Source: Apostichopus japonicus
Lineage: Eukaryota > Echinodermata > Holothuroidea > Aspidochirotida > Stichopodidae
Assembly (NCBI RefSeq): GCF_037975245.1
Contig: NC_092573.1
Span: 16,048,265 to 16,112,264, forward strand
Length of the DNA stretch: 64,000 nucleotides
Direction: 5' to 3'
Of the stretch, positions 51,381 through 61,470 are shown in pieces. Positions within the stretch are counted from its first letter, which is position 1; every line of letters starts with the position of its first letter. The notes beneath the pieces are model-generated. The model worked only from the letters and a program-made list of their open reading frames with translations. It searched no databases and had not been told where the DNA came from. Made by a program: the position numbers and the translations under genes.

Positions 51381-52107
51381 TAGATGAGTGGCAGTATCCT
51401 GTTGTCCACATTCAGTTATGGTCATACATCTAGTCTAATATTAACATGTTTTCATTATAAAGTGTTATGATGTTACTAAGCCTACTGGCAGTTATTTTCA
51501 TATGTATATGAAGTATATGACGATTAAAGCTTGGTTAACATTGGAAGGTATGCAGTAACCAATCACACTAAAAGAGTCTTCTCTTTTACAAGAACTATCA
51601 TATCTTAATTAATTTGCCATTACGTTGTACATCTTCTTTCTGCAATATTCATATTATAAAAATTTTAATTTTAGACAGAAACTGATTCCTACAAAGAAAT
51701 TCCTTCTGAATATTCCCTTTACACCCAATGGGGCCTAAAGTGTGTTTCTTGAAAACTAGGTGTTTAGTTACAACAATTGCCTGTTGTTATGGGTTATGTA
51801 GTTGTTATCTAATTGGGATTAACATGACTAATGAGACACATTTGGCTATTATTTGATCATAAGACAAACCAACTTAGATATTCGATGTATGGTGCAGGTG
51901 TATGACAGGTTGCATATTAACCAAATATGTTGTTCATTGGTGTTTCCAAAGTTCCATTTATTCCCAATGTCAAGTTGTTTTTGGACAGATTGTTCCTTTA
52001 AACAGTCAGTGACAGCACTGGCTATAAATAATCATCATTATGATTTGTGACCACTGGACTCTTCATTTATTTCTAAATGAAGCACGTAAAATAATTACCT
52101 TGGATAA

Positions 52108-52569
52108 TTTATCACAGACAAGTATAAAACCAATTTAGTGGATGTGATTGATTTACTGACCATGAAAAATAATCTTGAACAGAAAGCTTATTTAAATGAA
52201 GTGGAATTTGATGAAGATTCTACTTTTAACTTTTAGGATAAATCTAATGAATTGTTGTCTTTAGCTGACCTAAATAAACTACATTGGTTTATGTTTGCTA
52301 CTCCCGATCTTTGACTTGTTACAATTGAAGAAATAATATCTAGAACACTTAATATGACACCATATGTCACATCAGATACCAGATGTAGACACAAGTTATG
52401 GTCAGTGGTGAATGATGTCTGCAGTGTTTGGCTCTGCAGAAATATTCACAAATTAAGACCAGATAGACATGCTCCCCTATGTTGTTGCGACAAAACAGCC
52501 CATTTCATACAAGCAGGGATCTCTCGATGCTGTCAACAAGCGGTAGTGGAAATCATTTTGCTAGCTTAG
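52108..52569 (+). pseudogene. Unassigned coding-like relic with two in-frame stops
   Basis: One frame runs about 153 codons from 52108 to a TAG at 52567-52569, with only TAG and TGA interruptions in the first half. It reads as ordinary protein: NLVDVIDLLTMKNNLEQKAY..., then ELLSLADLNKLHW, then an uninterrupted stretch from 52354 including DTRCRHKLWSVVNDVCSVW and a Cys-rich PLCCCDKTAHF. I do not recognise the family. It could be a retropseudogene or a transposon remnant. It sits 190 bp upstream of exon e but has no suitable splice context. Confidence 0.45.
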
Positions 52570-52757
52570 TATTGGAGACTCAAGAGTCTTTTAATAACTT
52601 TTCTGTTATCACTTTTGTTCTTTAATATGTTTCTTTTTATAGTTTGTGATATAGGAGATGTTATGTTTCATGTTTTGACAGTTCCGATGTTTCTATATGC
52701 ACAATGTGTACAAGACGCAAATTAATTCTGGATTTCCTCTTCATATCCTTTTTACAG

Positions 52758-52941
52758 ATCCACCACCTAGGGAAACTCTGCTACATTTTGCAACCAGGCT
52801 TCATCTGATCAGTTTTGCAGAACACCTTCTTGAAAGTCCTGGATACCTTACAGCCCTCCATCTTCCAAACAAAAACGGTGAATTACCGTATCACATAGCC
52901 AAAGCCCAGGAGCTACATAAACTAGCGGATAGAATGCTACA
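52758..52941 (+). CDS. akap13/arhgef28-like: Exon e, ankyrin-like segment, codons 190-251
   Basis: The acceptor 'cctttttacag' precedes 52758 and the donor GTAAGT starts at 52942. Entered in phase 1, the exon encodes NPPPRETLLHFATRLHLIS, then AEHLLESPGYLTALHLPNKNGELPYHIAKAQELHKLADRML. The pattern 'N-RETL-HFA-RLGL...LL--PG...AL...N--G--P--LA...LH-L' is the ankyrin-like repeat pair conserved in AKAP13 and ARHGEF28. This is the clearest homology signal in the window. The exon leaves in phase 2 and pairs with exon f (184+134 nt, together a multiple of three). Confidence 0.92.
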
Positions 52942-53779
52942 GTAAGTGTTGCAAGCTTGCCTAAGATTATTGAATAAATGTGGAGATCCAAGAAATTTCA
53001 GATTAGTTTGCCATTGTTGGATCTCTTAGTAAGGTTTGGAGGTGAACTAATTTCCTTGTCAGCAATCAATGAAGGACATTTAAAAATATACGTGTGACAT
53101 TGGTTTTGCATAGTTACACAGCAGCTTTGGTAGTCAAAGAATCTTTTGAAAAAAAAGCTGTTTTGATTGAGTTTTGGCAGTTGTATCCAATGATAAATTC
53201 ATTTCATGGCTCTTATATTGACTACACAAGTTTCTGTCAAAGGAATAAGAGAAAAACTTTTGAATATTTCTGATTAGAAGTTTGCATGTTAGGCAGCCAA
53301 GTTTAGAATTACTTCGCTCCTCGCTTACCTGTCTCCTCACAACTTTCTACGTTCTACGTGCCTATAATGTCCATGGTAGCCCTTTAACACTGTACACTCT
53401 CCATGACCGGATGCTGGTCGTTGCCCCTCCATCTCATGAGACCATACCCTCCCTTTAGTGGCCTCCTGCGGGTCGAAAGGTGGCTTGAAACGGGTGCTTA
53501 TGTTGTGAGGAGACAGGTAAGCTTGTCACTCGTAAATATCCAAACCAGTAAATTTTGGATAATTTAATTTAATAATTGAAATTGATGGGGATCTACAGCC
53601 ACATCCTAAATCAATAGAGGGCGCTGTCATTGGTCCTTTCTAGTTCTGCGAAATGTGACAAGCTGTTGTCTCTGGATCACTGTGAATTACATGCAAATGT
53701 AAACAGTGAGTGTGATGTGTCTCTGACTATACCTTGTGTGTTACTACTATATTAACATCCTCATTTTCTGCCATTTCAG
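52942..53779 (+). other. akap13/arhgef28-like: Intron 5 (0.84 kb)
   Basis: This short intron's main content is the miniature DIRS-like derivative (53308-53559). The flanks hold nothing recognisable. Confidence 0.7.
53308..53559. mobile_element. Miniature derivative of the DIRS-like element (about 250 bp)
   Basis: The left end (attacttcgctcctcgcttac) matches the 6.7-kb element's left end. The right end (ggtaagcttgtcactcgtaa, then atatccaaaccagtaaatttt) matches its right end. A 21-bp perfect inverted pair lies at 53323-53343 and 53502-53522. The interior keeps landmarks of the terminal repeat (ctttaacactgtacac, catctcatgagacca), the last corresponding to the reverse complement of sequence next to the right repeat. 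It has no coding capacity, so it would depend on a full element's enzymes. Confidence 0.82.
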
Positions 53780-53913
53780 ACTTGCCCAACAAGAAGAAAT
53801 AACCAAGCAAAGATTTGAAAAGGTCTCAAGTAATTGCTCTAAAGTGAAACGACACAATTCTCTTGGAATTGCATCAGTAACGACTAAGCTTCATGAATCA
53901 CAACGTACATTAG
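53780..53913 (+). CDS. akap13/arhgef28-like: Exon f, basic/polar linker, codons 251-296
   Basis: The acceptor 'gccatttcag' precedes 53780 and the donor GTAAGT starts at 53914. Entered in phase 2 and left in phase 1, it encodes LAQQEEITKQRFEKVSSN, a likely short helix, followed by KVKRHNSLGIASVTTKLHES. The K-R-H-N-S-L stretch resembles a basophilic kinase site (R-x-x-S type), but that is inference from the motif only. No domain is recognised; in the vertebrate relatives the region after the ankyrin-like segment is poorly conserved linker. Phase continuity with both neighbours supports the exon. Confidence 0.82.
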
Positions 53914-56439
53914 GTAAGTTATAATTGTCCAGTTATAATTGTCGGATTATCACCAAACAAAGTTGGACAAACTTCTGTCTATCAGTGCCGTTAGTAGTCA
54001 TAACACAGTCAGTCACAGGCTTGGGCTTTCTAACATTGCTATGGTTGGGTTACTGGTTTGGTTCACCTTCGAAGATTTAACATGGAAATGAAAGCAATAG
54101 ATTCCTTTAAATAAATAATGGCATATAGTCAAAGACTAATGTTATTACAAAAGTGTATGTACCCAGTACATTCTAGAGCTAGACCTAATGTTACAGGAAA
54201 GTTGCATCCTCAAGGTAATACTGTACAAACACACATCTGACAGGGTTGTGTAGAAAAAAACCTCTGCATATCCTGCAAAATTGACCCGTATTCTGTGAGA
54301 ATATGGACTGCTGCTACCTATGGCTGCATTTACATGAATAGAGCATAAAAGGCCTCTTTCCACAAATATTCATCCTCGGATGTTTGTTTGTATGAAGAAC
54401 GCTGCGATGACTGAATATGTTCGTTTTAATATGAGTGCTGCATTGAATATTCTGCAGCTTGTGTGATAGTTTTATGTCCAAGGCACTTGATATAAGTATG
54501 ACTTGACAGTGGATGAATGTTAATTAGCTAGGATGTACTCTCATCTTCGACTACAGTTGGATCAGAAGCAGGATCTTTGCAGAGATGGAAGAGTGACACA
54601 GGCCTCATTCAAGCATCATTCTTAGATGGATGAATCAAATAAAGTAGGAAATGCTAAACAAAAGATGTGTGATTGATTCCAGAGTCAGATATTCAAAGTA
54701 AAACATGAACTATTGTAGCCATTCTGCATATTAGTTTGTGCAGACAGAGGTTAGTTCCTGCTGAGGTCACTCCTGTTTCAGTCATCCTTCTCCCATCCAC
54801 CTCTCCCCCCCCCCCCCCCCAACAGAGATTTTCAGCGTTTACGTCACTCTTCATGTATTTATGTCCAGTCTCCTTGTGCACTATCCTCATCTACCTAACC
54901 CACAAAATTGGTCACATTTTGGCACTGCATATGTCTATGATTAAAGAGCATATGCTGAGACAAACTTATTCCTACATACTGACTAAGAGTACCACAGCTT
55001 TGTTCTTGCAAGGTAATGTTGATTAAATACTAGAAAAGTTCTGCTGAAGATATCCCACAACCTTTCAATATCTTTGTCAATATATAATTTCAACTCTGTG
55101 TATTCAAGAATAGAAACATAGTCTTTTGACCTATCTTAATCTCAGTAGGCACCAAACGACCTTCAAAGGTGGTCATTAATTTGTTTCCCCCATCAGAATT
55201 TGTCAGCTATTAAAAGTCCTTATTTGATATCGTTGAGACTAATTTTCCACTGGGTAACTCTTTTACTACAATGGCTCTCTGTAAATAACTTAATCGCAGT
55301 AGGCTGCTGTCAAGAGTAACCTTTGATGTCAGACATGTTCGAATCTATGGCTGGTATTTGAAGAGGTCTCAGTGTATAATCTATTGTTGTCTGCTGCCTC
55401 GGGGATCAGTGGTGTTTCAGTATTGAACTCCATGAGGACAAAAGCTTGTCCTTCCATTATAAAATGACTGAATGGATTTCTATCGTGAACCTTACTTCAA
55501 TCACTGTAACTTTCATCTAACTGGGGACTTTTGTCATCCTGTCAAGACTGATTATATTAGAACAAATCTACCCTTACAGTATTTATTGGGTAACAGTGAG
55601 GCAGTTTGACCTGTAGTTAATGGCCTGATTTATACCACTTATTTAAATTGCAACACCGGTCCATTGATAGAAATAGGGGTTTGGGGGGGGGGGTAGAATA
55701 GTTTGTAAAAGGGGGATTGCTTCTTATCGCCTTCTACATGGCTGAGTGGGTGAGATCTGGCTGAGTATCTCTCCTTAAATAATGTTTTACCACCCTCATT
55801 TTGAGCAAAGTTGTTTACTTTGTTGGTACATGTCCTAATGTTAGTTTACCATATATATAATAAACATTTACTGGGATATGGAGGTAAATAACAACAAACT
55901 ATTCAAAGTACAAAGTACAAAGAACAACACCAGAATTGTGAGATTCAAGGAATTTTAAAACAATGTGTTACCTGTGTTTATACTAAACATTGAAACAATT
56001 TTAAGGGATATCTACTGTTCTATAATGGAAAGACCGACTAATACATTCGCTTAGTTTTGAATGACAGAGATTTTCCTGTCTTGCATTTTGTTTTTCTTAA
56101 CACTGGGAGACCGCAAAATTTCCCTGTTTTTTTATCATTTAAATATATATTCTCCAATCACAAAAGAGAATGAATGTTATTCGTGGGGTTGTTGTATTAA
56201 CCTTAAATGACAGGAGAATTGTAGCTGTTGTTGTTACTACTTGTTTCAGTCTGTTTTCCTTGAACAATTCTTAAGTTTAATAGAGTCACTTGAAATATCT
56301 GGCCATAGAGGCAGTCAGGTCTACTTAATGTCTTGTGATAGTTGCAATACACACAACCTGACAACACATAACAGTGAAAATGAAATGTAAACAGCTGCAA
56401 TGTTGCATTTAGTGTGTAGTGTGCGTGTCTGACACGTGT

Positions 56440-56605
56440 GTACAACATGGAATAATTTATCCAATATTTTATTCACATCACAAAATTCTGCACAATATGA
56501 GCAGTCGCTATACAAATGCAAAGACATATAGCCGTTTTGTACACAGGAACCAAAGTACCTTATGGAGACAAACTTCAGTGACTTAAAAACTGCGCCACAA
56601 AATGT
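56440..56605 (-). repeat. Unnamed dispersed repeat, copy A
   Basis: On the minus strand it reads 'gcagtttttaagtcactgaa', 'tttggt', 'ctatatgtctttgcatttgt' then 'atag', and 'attggataaattattccatg'. The same order of blocks appears in copies B and C. It lies inside a 140-codon minus-strand open frame, which weakens the case for that frame being a gene. Confidence 0.6.
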
Positions 56606-58108
56606 TAACACTACAGTATTCTCTGGTGTGCAAAGATATAGTATCATCGAGCTAGCTGTTAAACATGAAGTTGTTCTCCCAGCCAAATTTAATATTCTGT
56701 ACTTTGGATTGACATAAAAGACAACTATAGAGAAAATACCCATTAAAAAATATCCATTGGTGGATCTTCACAATTTGGGATCCCCCCCCCATTCCTCCTT
56801 TGGTACACCACTTGATACAAAACTACTAGTAATTCTGCTCATCTTGTCCTCACATGCACAAGGGTGTTATGCAGATATCGTTTTTGAGATTGCAGACCTA
56901 GGGGCCTTATAGAGGCACTGCATAAATGTTGAGATGAAATTGTTGCTCAGACTTGACCAGAAAAATTTCCTTTTAGGGCAGATTTGTTGAAAGAATGACT
57001 TACTTGCTTTCAGACTGTTTTGAACCACTCATCACAAGCACATGTATTAGAAACTATGCCTTGCTCAAGTTGCTTGGTTTTCAATCTGTTGCTTACAGCA
57101 ATTTTTTGGCATAATGTTTTAAATTTCCACCAATTTCACAAAATTTATGAAAAATTTACTCAAGGTAAGATAGTACTTGGAGATATCATCATTGATTTTG
57201 ACATGAAATTAATTATAATGGGCAAGTAATTATTGATTCACTTCCATTCTAAGGATGTCATCACCCAGAAAATAAATTAAAACAGTTAGTTTTAATGGAA
57301 CAACTGCTCACAATGAACAGCTGATCATGGAATTACTTTCATCTATATGTCAAATGTTTTGCATGATTTTTGGTCCTTGGTGTGTTAAGCCTTCAGTAGT
57401 TCTCTTGATTTGACTGTTTCAGTTTGTATCTTCTGTCTGCAGTAAACTTCAATTGCTTTGCTGCAATTATAGTTCCGCAAACCTAACCAACTAACCTAAC
57501 CTAAAAACTGTCTTGGGATTAATTCTAGCTGTTTGCTCCATTTACTATATCTTTCTGTTTGATTTTCTTCTTGTCGAGACTGTTATTCTTGTAATAAAAA
57601 GAAGATTGATCAATGCTCTGTCAGGAATGCTCTACATTCTGTATGTTCTGATACATGTAGTAATTAACCTACCTTACGTAAGTGTTTGGATCTCCGAGCT
57701 CTGTCACGCAGCTATGATTCCAGTCTCTCAGCGATGGAGTCAGTTAAATCCTTGTAATCTCATTTCTTGACTTTTATGATCAGGATGAGCTATGACATTG
57801 ATTGTTAGTTATCAAGATGGCATCAATAAACAGCTCTGTCAGATACAAGGAATTTAGTGGTAATATATCTCCTTAGGCAGATGGGCTTTTATCATGCTAA
57901 GTTGAGAGATGTTGAGAGTGTGTACAAAGATAGCCGGAAAATTACTTTAACAGGTCTTTACTTGTGCTATGGTGTTTAGCAGTCCGAAAAATGATTAAAT
58001 TGATATCATATGAAAGCTGTGTCCACAAAATGTGATAAAGGTAAGAGGCAAATCACTTAACCTGGATAGGTGAGATTATCAATGATAAACTAGTGCAATA
58101 GTCGGATC

Positions 58109-58400
58109 AAATGAGTAAAAATAGAGCAATAGTGAGGATAAAATGAGTAAACTAGAGCAAAAGTGAGGAATAAAATGAGGGAAGCAAATGCAGTAGTGAG
58201 GATAAAATGAGTAAAAATGGAGCAATAGTGAGGATAAAATGAGTAAAACTAGAGCAAAAGTGAGTATAAAATGAAGAAAGGTAGAGCAGTAGTGAGGATA
58301 AAATGAGTAACACTAGAACAAAAGTGAGGATAAAATGAGTAGAACTAGAACAAAAGTGAGGATAAAATGAGGAAAGCTAGAAAAGAAGTGAGGATAAAAG
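58109..58400 (+). repeat. 32-bp minisatellite, 9 copies
   Basis: The unit is 'aaatgagtaaaaatagagca' plus 'atagtgaggata', at a strict 32-bp period from 58109. Copies differ mainly in the middle (aaactaga, ggaagc, gaaaggta). Confidence 0.88.
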
Positions 58401-58861
58401 TAGAAAACAATAAACCACTGTTTGCTTTCCCTGTCTCACACCCCTCATGTTCTCAGCTGCAGGCAAAAGTCTTTAAACCTCATTAATACCAACTGCACAT
58501 CAAACAAACTACAATGTCAATTACAATGTAATGATTGTAGCCTTCCACTTCCAGCAAATTCTTCAGCACTGCCACCTTCCCTTCCAGTCAGTTACATTTA
58601 TTATATTTTTAATTGACATACTGTAACTTTCCGTGTAATATATTCAGAAATCACAGAAATCCACCAGCCACCCAAATGATAGAAGAGGGAATTTGTACAG
58701 TATATGGTCCTCCAAATTTCTGGAGTTGTCAGACTATGTAAAGACTGATGAGAAATGTCAGTCTTAAATGCATTTGTTTTCTCTGTAATTTTGTGTTTTT
58801 CTTTGTCTATTGGAGGGAATGAAACAGAAATTAAACAGGCTCCAGTAAATGAGTTAGAGTT

Positions 58862-59010
58862 TGTAATAGCAGTTTTGAAGGCTGTGAATTTGGTCTCCTG
58901 TAAAATGCTATGCTACTCGTGTACAAAAAAGTGCTATACATCTTTGCACTTGTATACCAATTTAACCATATTACATAAAACTTTGCCTTGAGATACTGGA
59001 TGAGTTATTC
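58862..59010 (+). repeat. Unnamed dispersed repeat, copy B
   Basis: Blocks: 'gcagttttgaaggctgtgaa', 'aaaatgctatg', 'ctatacatctttgcacttgt' then 'ata', and 'actggatgagttattccctg'. About 680 bp upstream of copy C in the same orientation. Confidence 0.6.
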
Positions 59011-59546
59011 CCTGACCTAGTGGCTTTGTAGCATTGAAGACTAAAATAAAATATTACATGATCAATACCCTACAAATCACTTGATTGTGCAGTACTAAAG
59101 TAAACAGGGTTCTGAGAGAAAATGACCTGGCTAGGATTTTCAAACTGAAGAACTCTAGTAAGACGTGGTGTTAGAACAGGTGCAAGAATAGTCTTAAGTT
59201 AACTGCTTTATGATGACCTTTGACCAAAATATGGATTGTAAAAGTAGCACCTTTGAAACTTTAATGGCTACCATTAAAAGAAGCTTTTTGTACATGTATG
59301 AAAAGTATCACACTTTATAAACTATTAAAAACTTACTACTAGAGCAGGTTACAGTGAAGTAGTATTTATCGTTTTATATGAGAAAATACATGTTATTCAT
59401 CAGAGGGCTCATCTATCAAAATTAGTGGATTAGTTAATACCCAGAGTTGTAACTGAGATAATAATAAGCAACATACAAACCAGGGAAATACAACATTATT
59501 TATAGTGATCTTGCAGGGAATAATAAATTGTGAAAATTTTGTGAAG

Positions 59547-59690
59547 CAGTTTTGAAGGTTGAATTTCATAAAATGCTATGGATCCTGTATATAGAAACTA
59601 TATATCTTTACACTTGTATAGTAATTTGCCCATTTTTGCATAGCATATACGCTATGCTGGATAAATTATTAGCTTTGATGAGAAGTGTGC
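59547..59690 (+). repeat. Unnamed dispersed repeat, copy C
   Basis: Blocks: 'gcagttttgaaggttgaatt', 'aaaatgctatg', 'ctatatatctttacacttgt' then 'atag', and 'gctggataaattattagc'. It is close to copy B and in the same orientation. Confidence 0.6.
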
Positions 59691-59817
59691 AATACATATT
59701 AAATTGCCAAGAATTAAAACTCAAACATTGTGTACCCTTTCATTATAGTACTTATGAAATTATGAGAGACATAGTCTGAAGCCCCATGCATGACCTTGTT
59801 ATTTTACTTCTTTGCAG

Positions 59818-59943
59818 AAGAGGATATTCAGATGTTGAGAGAAATAATGAGTTGCTTGGAAGATGAACATGGTGGAGATTCCCCAGATGGAGATAGCTGT
59901 AAACTTGATAGCAATGTTACCAGTCCTATTCCAACCTCACCAG
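59818..59943 (+). CDS. akap13/arhgef28-like: Exon g, linker, codons 296-338
   Basis: The acceptor 'acttctttgcag' precedes 59818 and the donor GTAAGA starts at 59944. This 126-nt, 1-1 phase exon encodes EEDIQMLREIMSCLEDEHG, a probable amphipathic helix, followed by a Ser/Pro-rich tail ending TSPIPTSPG. The SP and TSP steps are possible proline-directed phosphorylation sites. No known domain is recognised. The exon could be skipped without disturbing the frame. Confidence 0.8.
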
Positions 59944-60521
59944 GTAAGATATTAACAGTTACTAGGCACAGTAAGACCTTAGGTGGGAGGAGGTGTCTGG
60001 TGGTTACTAGCAACAGTCATCTTATTATTATTGACAGGACATACAGTTTAGAGAATGTCAAGTCTCCCTTGTAGGCATTTTATACCTCTCTCATTTGATG
60101 TAATAGGTTTAAAAAAAAAAAATACAATTTTACAACTTGTTCCTAAAATGCATTAAAGGTGTCATACGAGACATGCAATAAGCGTATGTCTTTTCATGGT
60201 AGTTCGTTTATTAATGATCTTGTATGACAAATGGAATCCTGCTGTATGCTATGATCTGCTGAAGCATCATTAATCTAGAAAGATTCTTAAAAGTTAAGGA
60301 GCATGATTAAAGAAACAATTTTTGTTTGGGGCTGTAAATTTGTTATCTGTGGGTGAAAACTACAACATCATCGGACTGGTATGATGAGGAGCTGCTTTCT
60401 TCAGGAGTGTTTGCCTCGGATGCTTGGATGACTGATGCTAGATAATACTTTGTGACATCATAGTAACATAGTCTATGATCAGTGAGTGTAATGTGCTACA
60501 AATCATTGCTTATTTTGCCAG
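59944..60521 (+). other. akap13/arhgef28-like: Intron 7
   Basis: This 578-nt intron contains a 12-A run near 60110 and no other recognised feature. Confidence 0.7.
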
Positions 60522-60719
60522 ACACCCTAGAAGAAATACTGAGCGGTGAAAGTTCAGACAGGGAAGTGGAAGATGAAACCAAAGAGGAGATTGAGGAAAG
60601 GCCGGAGGAAATACAGAGAAATAAAAACGATGAATTAGAAGATGATGATGATGCTGGTGATGATGATGATGATGATGCTAATGATGATGATGGTGATGAT
60701 GATGGTGATGATGATCATG

Positions 60720-60771
<52 letters not shown>

Positions 60772-60830
60772 AGATGGTGATAACAACAGTGAAGAAGCAG
60801 ATGAGATGGCAGATTCAGTACTCAGCCTTG
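60522..60830 (+). CDS. akap13/arhgef28-like: Exon h, Asp-rich acidic tract, codons 338-441
   Basis: The acceptor 'cttattttgccag' precedes 60522 and the donor GTGAGA starts at 60831. The 309-nt exon is phase 1-1. The first third is Glu-rich (DTLEEILSGESSDREVEDE), the middle (about 60641-60785) is an interrupted GAT repeat encoding an almost pure Asp run broken by Gly, Ala, Asn and His, and the end (EEADEMADSVLSLG) returns to normal composition. The open frame through the repeat, the good splice sites and matched phases argue that it is coding and not just a microsatellite. The tract length is likely to vary between individuals. Confidence 0.8.
60641..60785 (+). repeat. GAT trinucleotide microsatellite inside coding exon h
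   Basis: About 48 codons, mostly GAT with scattered GGT, GCT, AAT, CAT and GAA, in the frame that reads Asp. The codon purity is higher than selection on Asp alone would need (GAC is nearly absent), which points to slippage expansion. Confidence 0.88.
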
Positions 60831-61387
60831 GTGAGAAGTTTTTTCAAGTACTGTAGTTTGTATCATTTCAAGAAAGCCACAGGGAAACGTAATTTGTAAC
60901 CTGATGATCTCAAATTGAGGAGCTTACTCAATAAAGTGGGGATAGTTTAACTTTAATTAAGGTTTTTTATATAACTAGTCGCAGTGTAAGAGGGCTTTGA
61001 TCAAAAGAAACTATTAATTTATAATTGACAATGCAGGAGCATTTGCTGTGTTATTGCAATGAAGTCGTCCTATTGCTCTGTAAGACATCTGCTGTTTTTG
61101 TTACTTGTTGCACACTAGGCAGGAGAAGTCGCCATGGCTTGCAGCTTTTCTTTTATCCATATCTTTTGTCATAAATGTAGCTACATATATAAGGGAATTA
61201 CAGAATTGTGGTTGTTTTTCTTAAATGTTAACTTTCATTGAAGCAAATCATATTATTGCAATTTGTTATTTAAATTTTAAGACAAAAAAACCCACACAAT
61301 ATTAACAATATTATAACTTGACCATGCCTTGCCACGAGGACAGACTTTTGTAGACGTATTTATTAATAATCTGCATTCTGATTACAG
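60831..61387 (+). other. akap13/arhgef28-like: Intron 8
   Basis: This 557-nt AT-rich intron has no recognised feature beyond its splice sites. Confidence 0.7.
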
Positions 61388-61470
61388 ATGAAGATTTGGA
61401 TAGACTTCGTAAGGTAACAGACAAAGTTCAAAGATTCAAGGAACAAAACAGGCCATGGCTGTCATCAGAG
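61388..61470 (+). CDS. akap13/arhgef28-like: Exon i, last exon visible, codons 441-468
   Basis: The acceptor 'ctgattacag' precedes 61388 and the donor GTGAGC starts at 61471. Entered in phase 1, it encodes DEDLDRLRKVTDKVQRFKEQ then NRPWLSSE, a charged probable helix, and ends in phase 0. An internal GT at 61414 could act as a weaker donor but would break the phase pattern. No continuing exon is recognised in the last 2.5 kb of the window. Confidence 0.75.

Larger units (their letters stand above)
40984..52757 (+). other. akap13/arhgef28-like: Intron 4 (11.8 kb)
   Basis: It contains a 13-G run at 47590-47602, a 23-bp minisatellite at 49866-50110, fragments of the AGGTCA family at about 51090-51380 and a coding-like relic at 52108-52569. 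Between 41 and 49.8 kb I recognise no gene, transposon or RNA; the open frames are short and featureless. Confidence 0.65.
53914..59817 (+). other. akap13/arhgef28-like: Intron 6 (5.9 kb)
   Basis: It contains a 16-C run (54805-54820), an 11-G run (55683-55693), three copies of an unnamed dispersed repeat (56440-56605 minus, 58862-59010 plus, 59547-59690 plus) and a 32-bp minisatellite (58109-58400). A TGACCTTTGACC at 59214-59225 is a near-perfect DR1 on the minus strand. Otherwise nothing is recognised. Confidence 0.65.
8774..61470 (+). other. akap13/arhgef28-like: Gene span: AKAP13/ARHGEF28-like Rho guanine-nucleotide exchange factor, 5' part
   Basis: Nine exons with GT/AG borders join without any phase conflict into 468 codons (61+47+151+309+184+134+126+309+83 nt). 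The predicted protein has the family's N-terminal signature: a short lead ending in a P-x-Y-G step, a 'LP-D-x-EFY' strand, 'RHV', and 'VPGH' (here 'VPGHD'), followed by an ankyrin-like segment that opens with 'RETLLHFATRL'. In vertebrates these belong to AKAP13 (AKAP-Lbc) and ARHGEF28 (p190RhoGEF), cytoplasmic exchange factors that activate RhoA through C-terminal C1-DH-PH domains. Those domains are not in the window, so the gene must continue to the right. Orthology to one of the two vertebrate paralogues cannot be decided from this part; an invertebrate gene ancestral to both is likely. The 5' end is also open: the first exon seen has a splice acceptor, so non-coding exons may lie upstream. 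Confidence 0.88.

Noticed and set aside
56321-56743. 140-codon minus-strand open frame
   Set aside because: No domain, no splice support, low-complexity residue use, and part of it coincides with a dispersed repeat seen twice more nearby.
60642-60899. Met/Val-rich open frame over the GAT repeat
   Set aside because: It is the ATG-reading frame of the same microsatellite; the Asp frame joins the neighbouring exons in phase.
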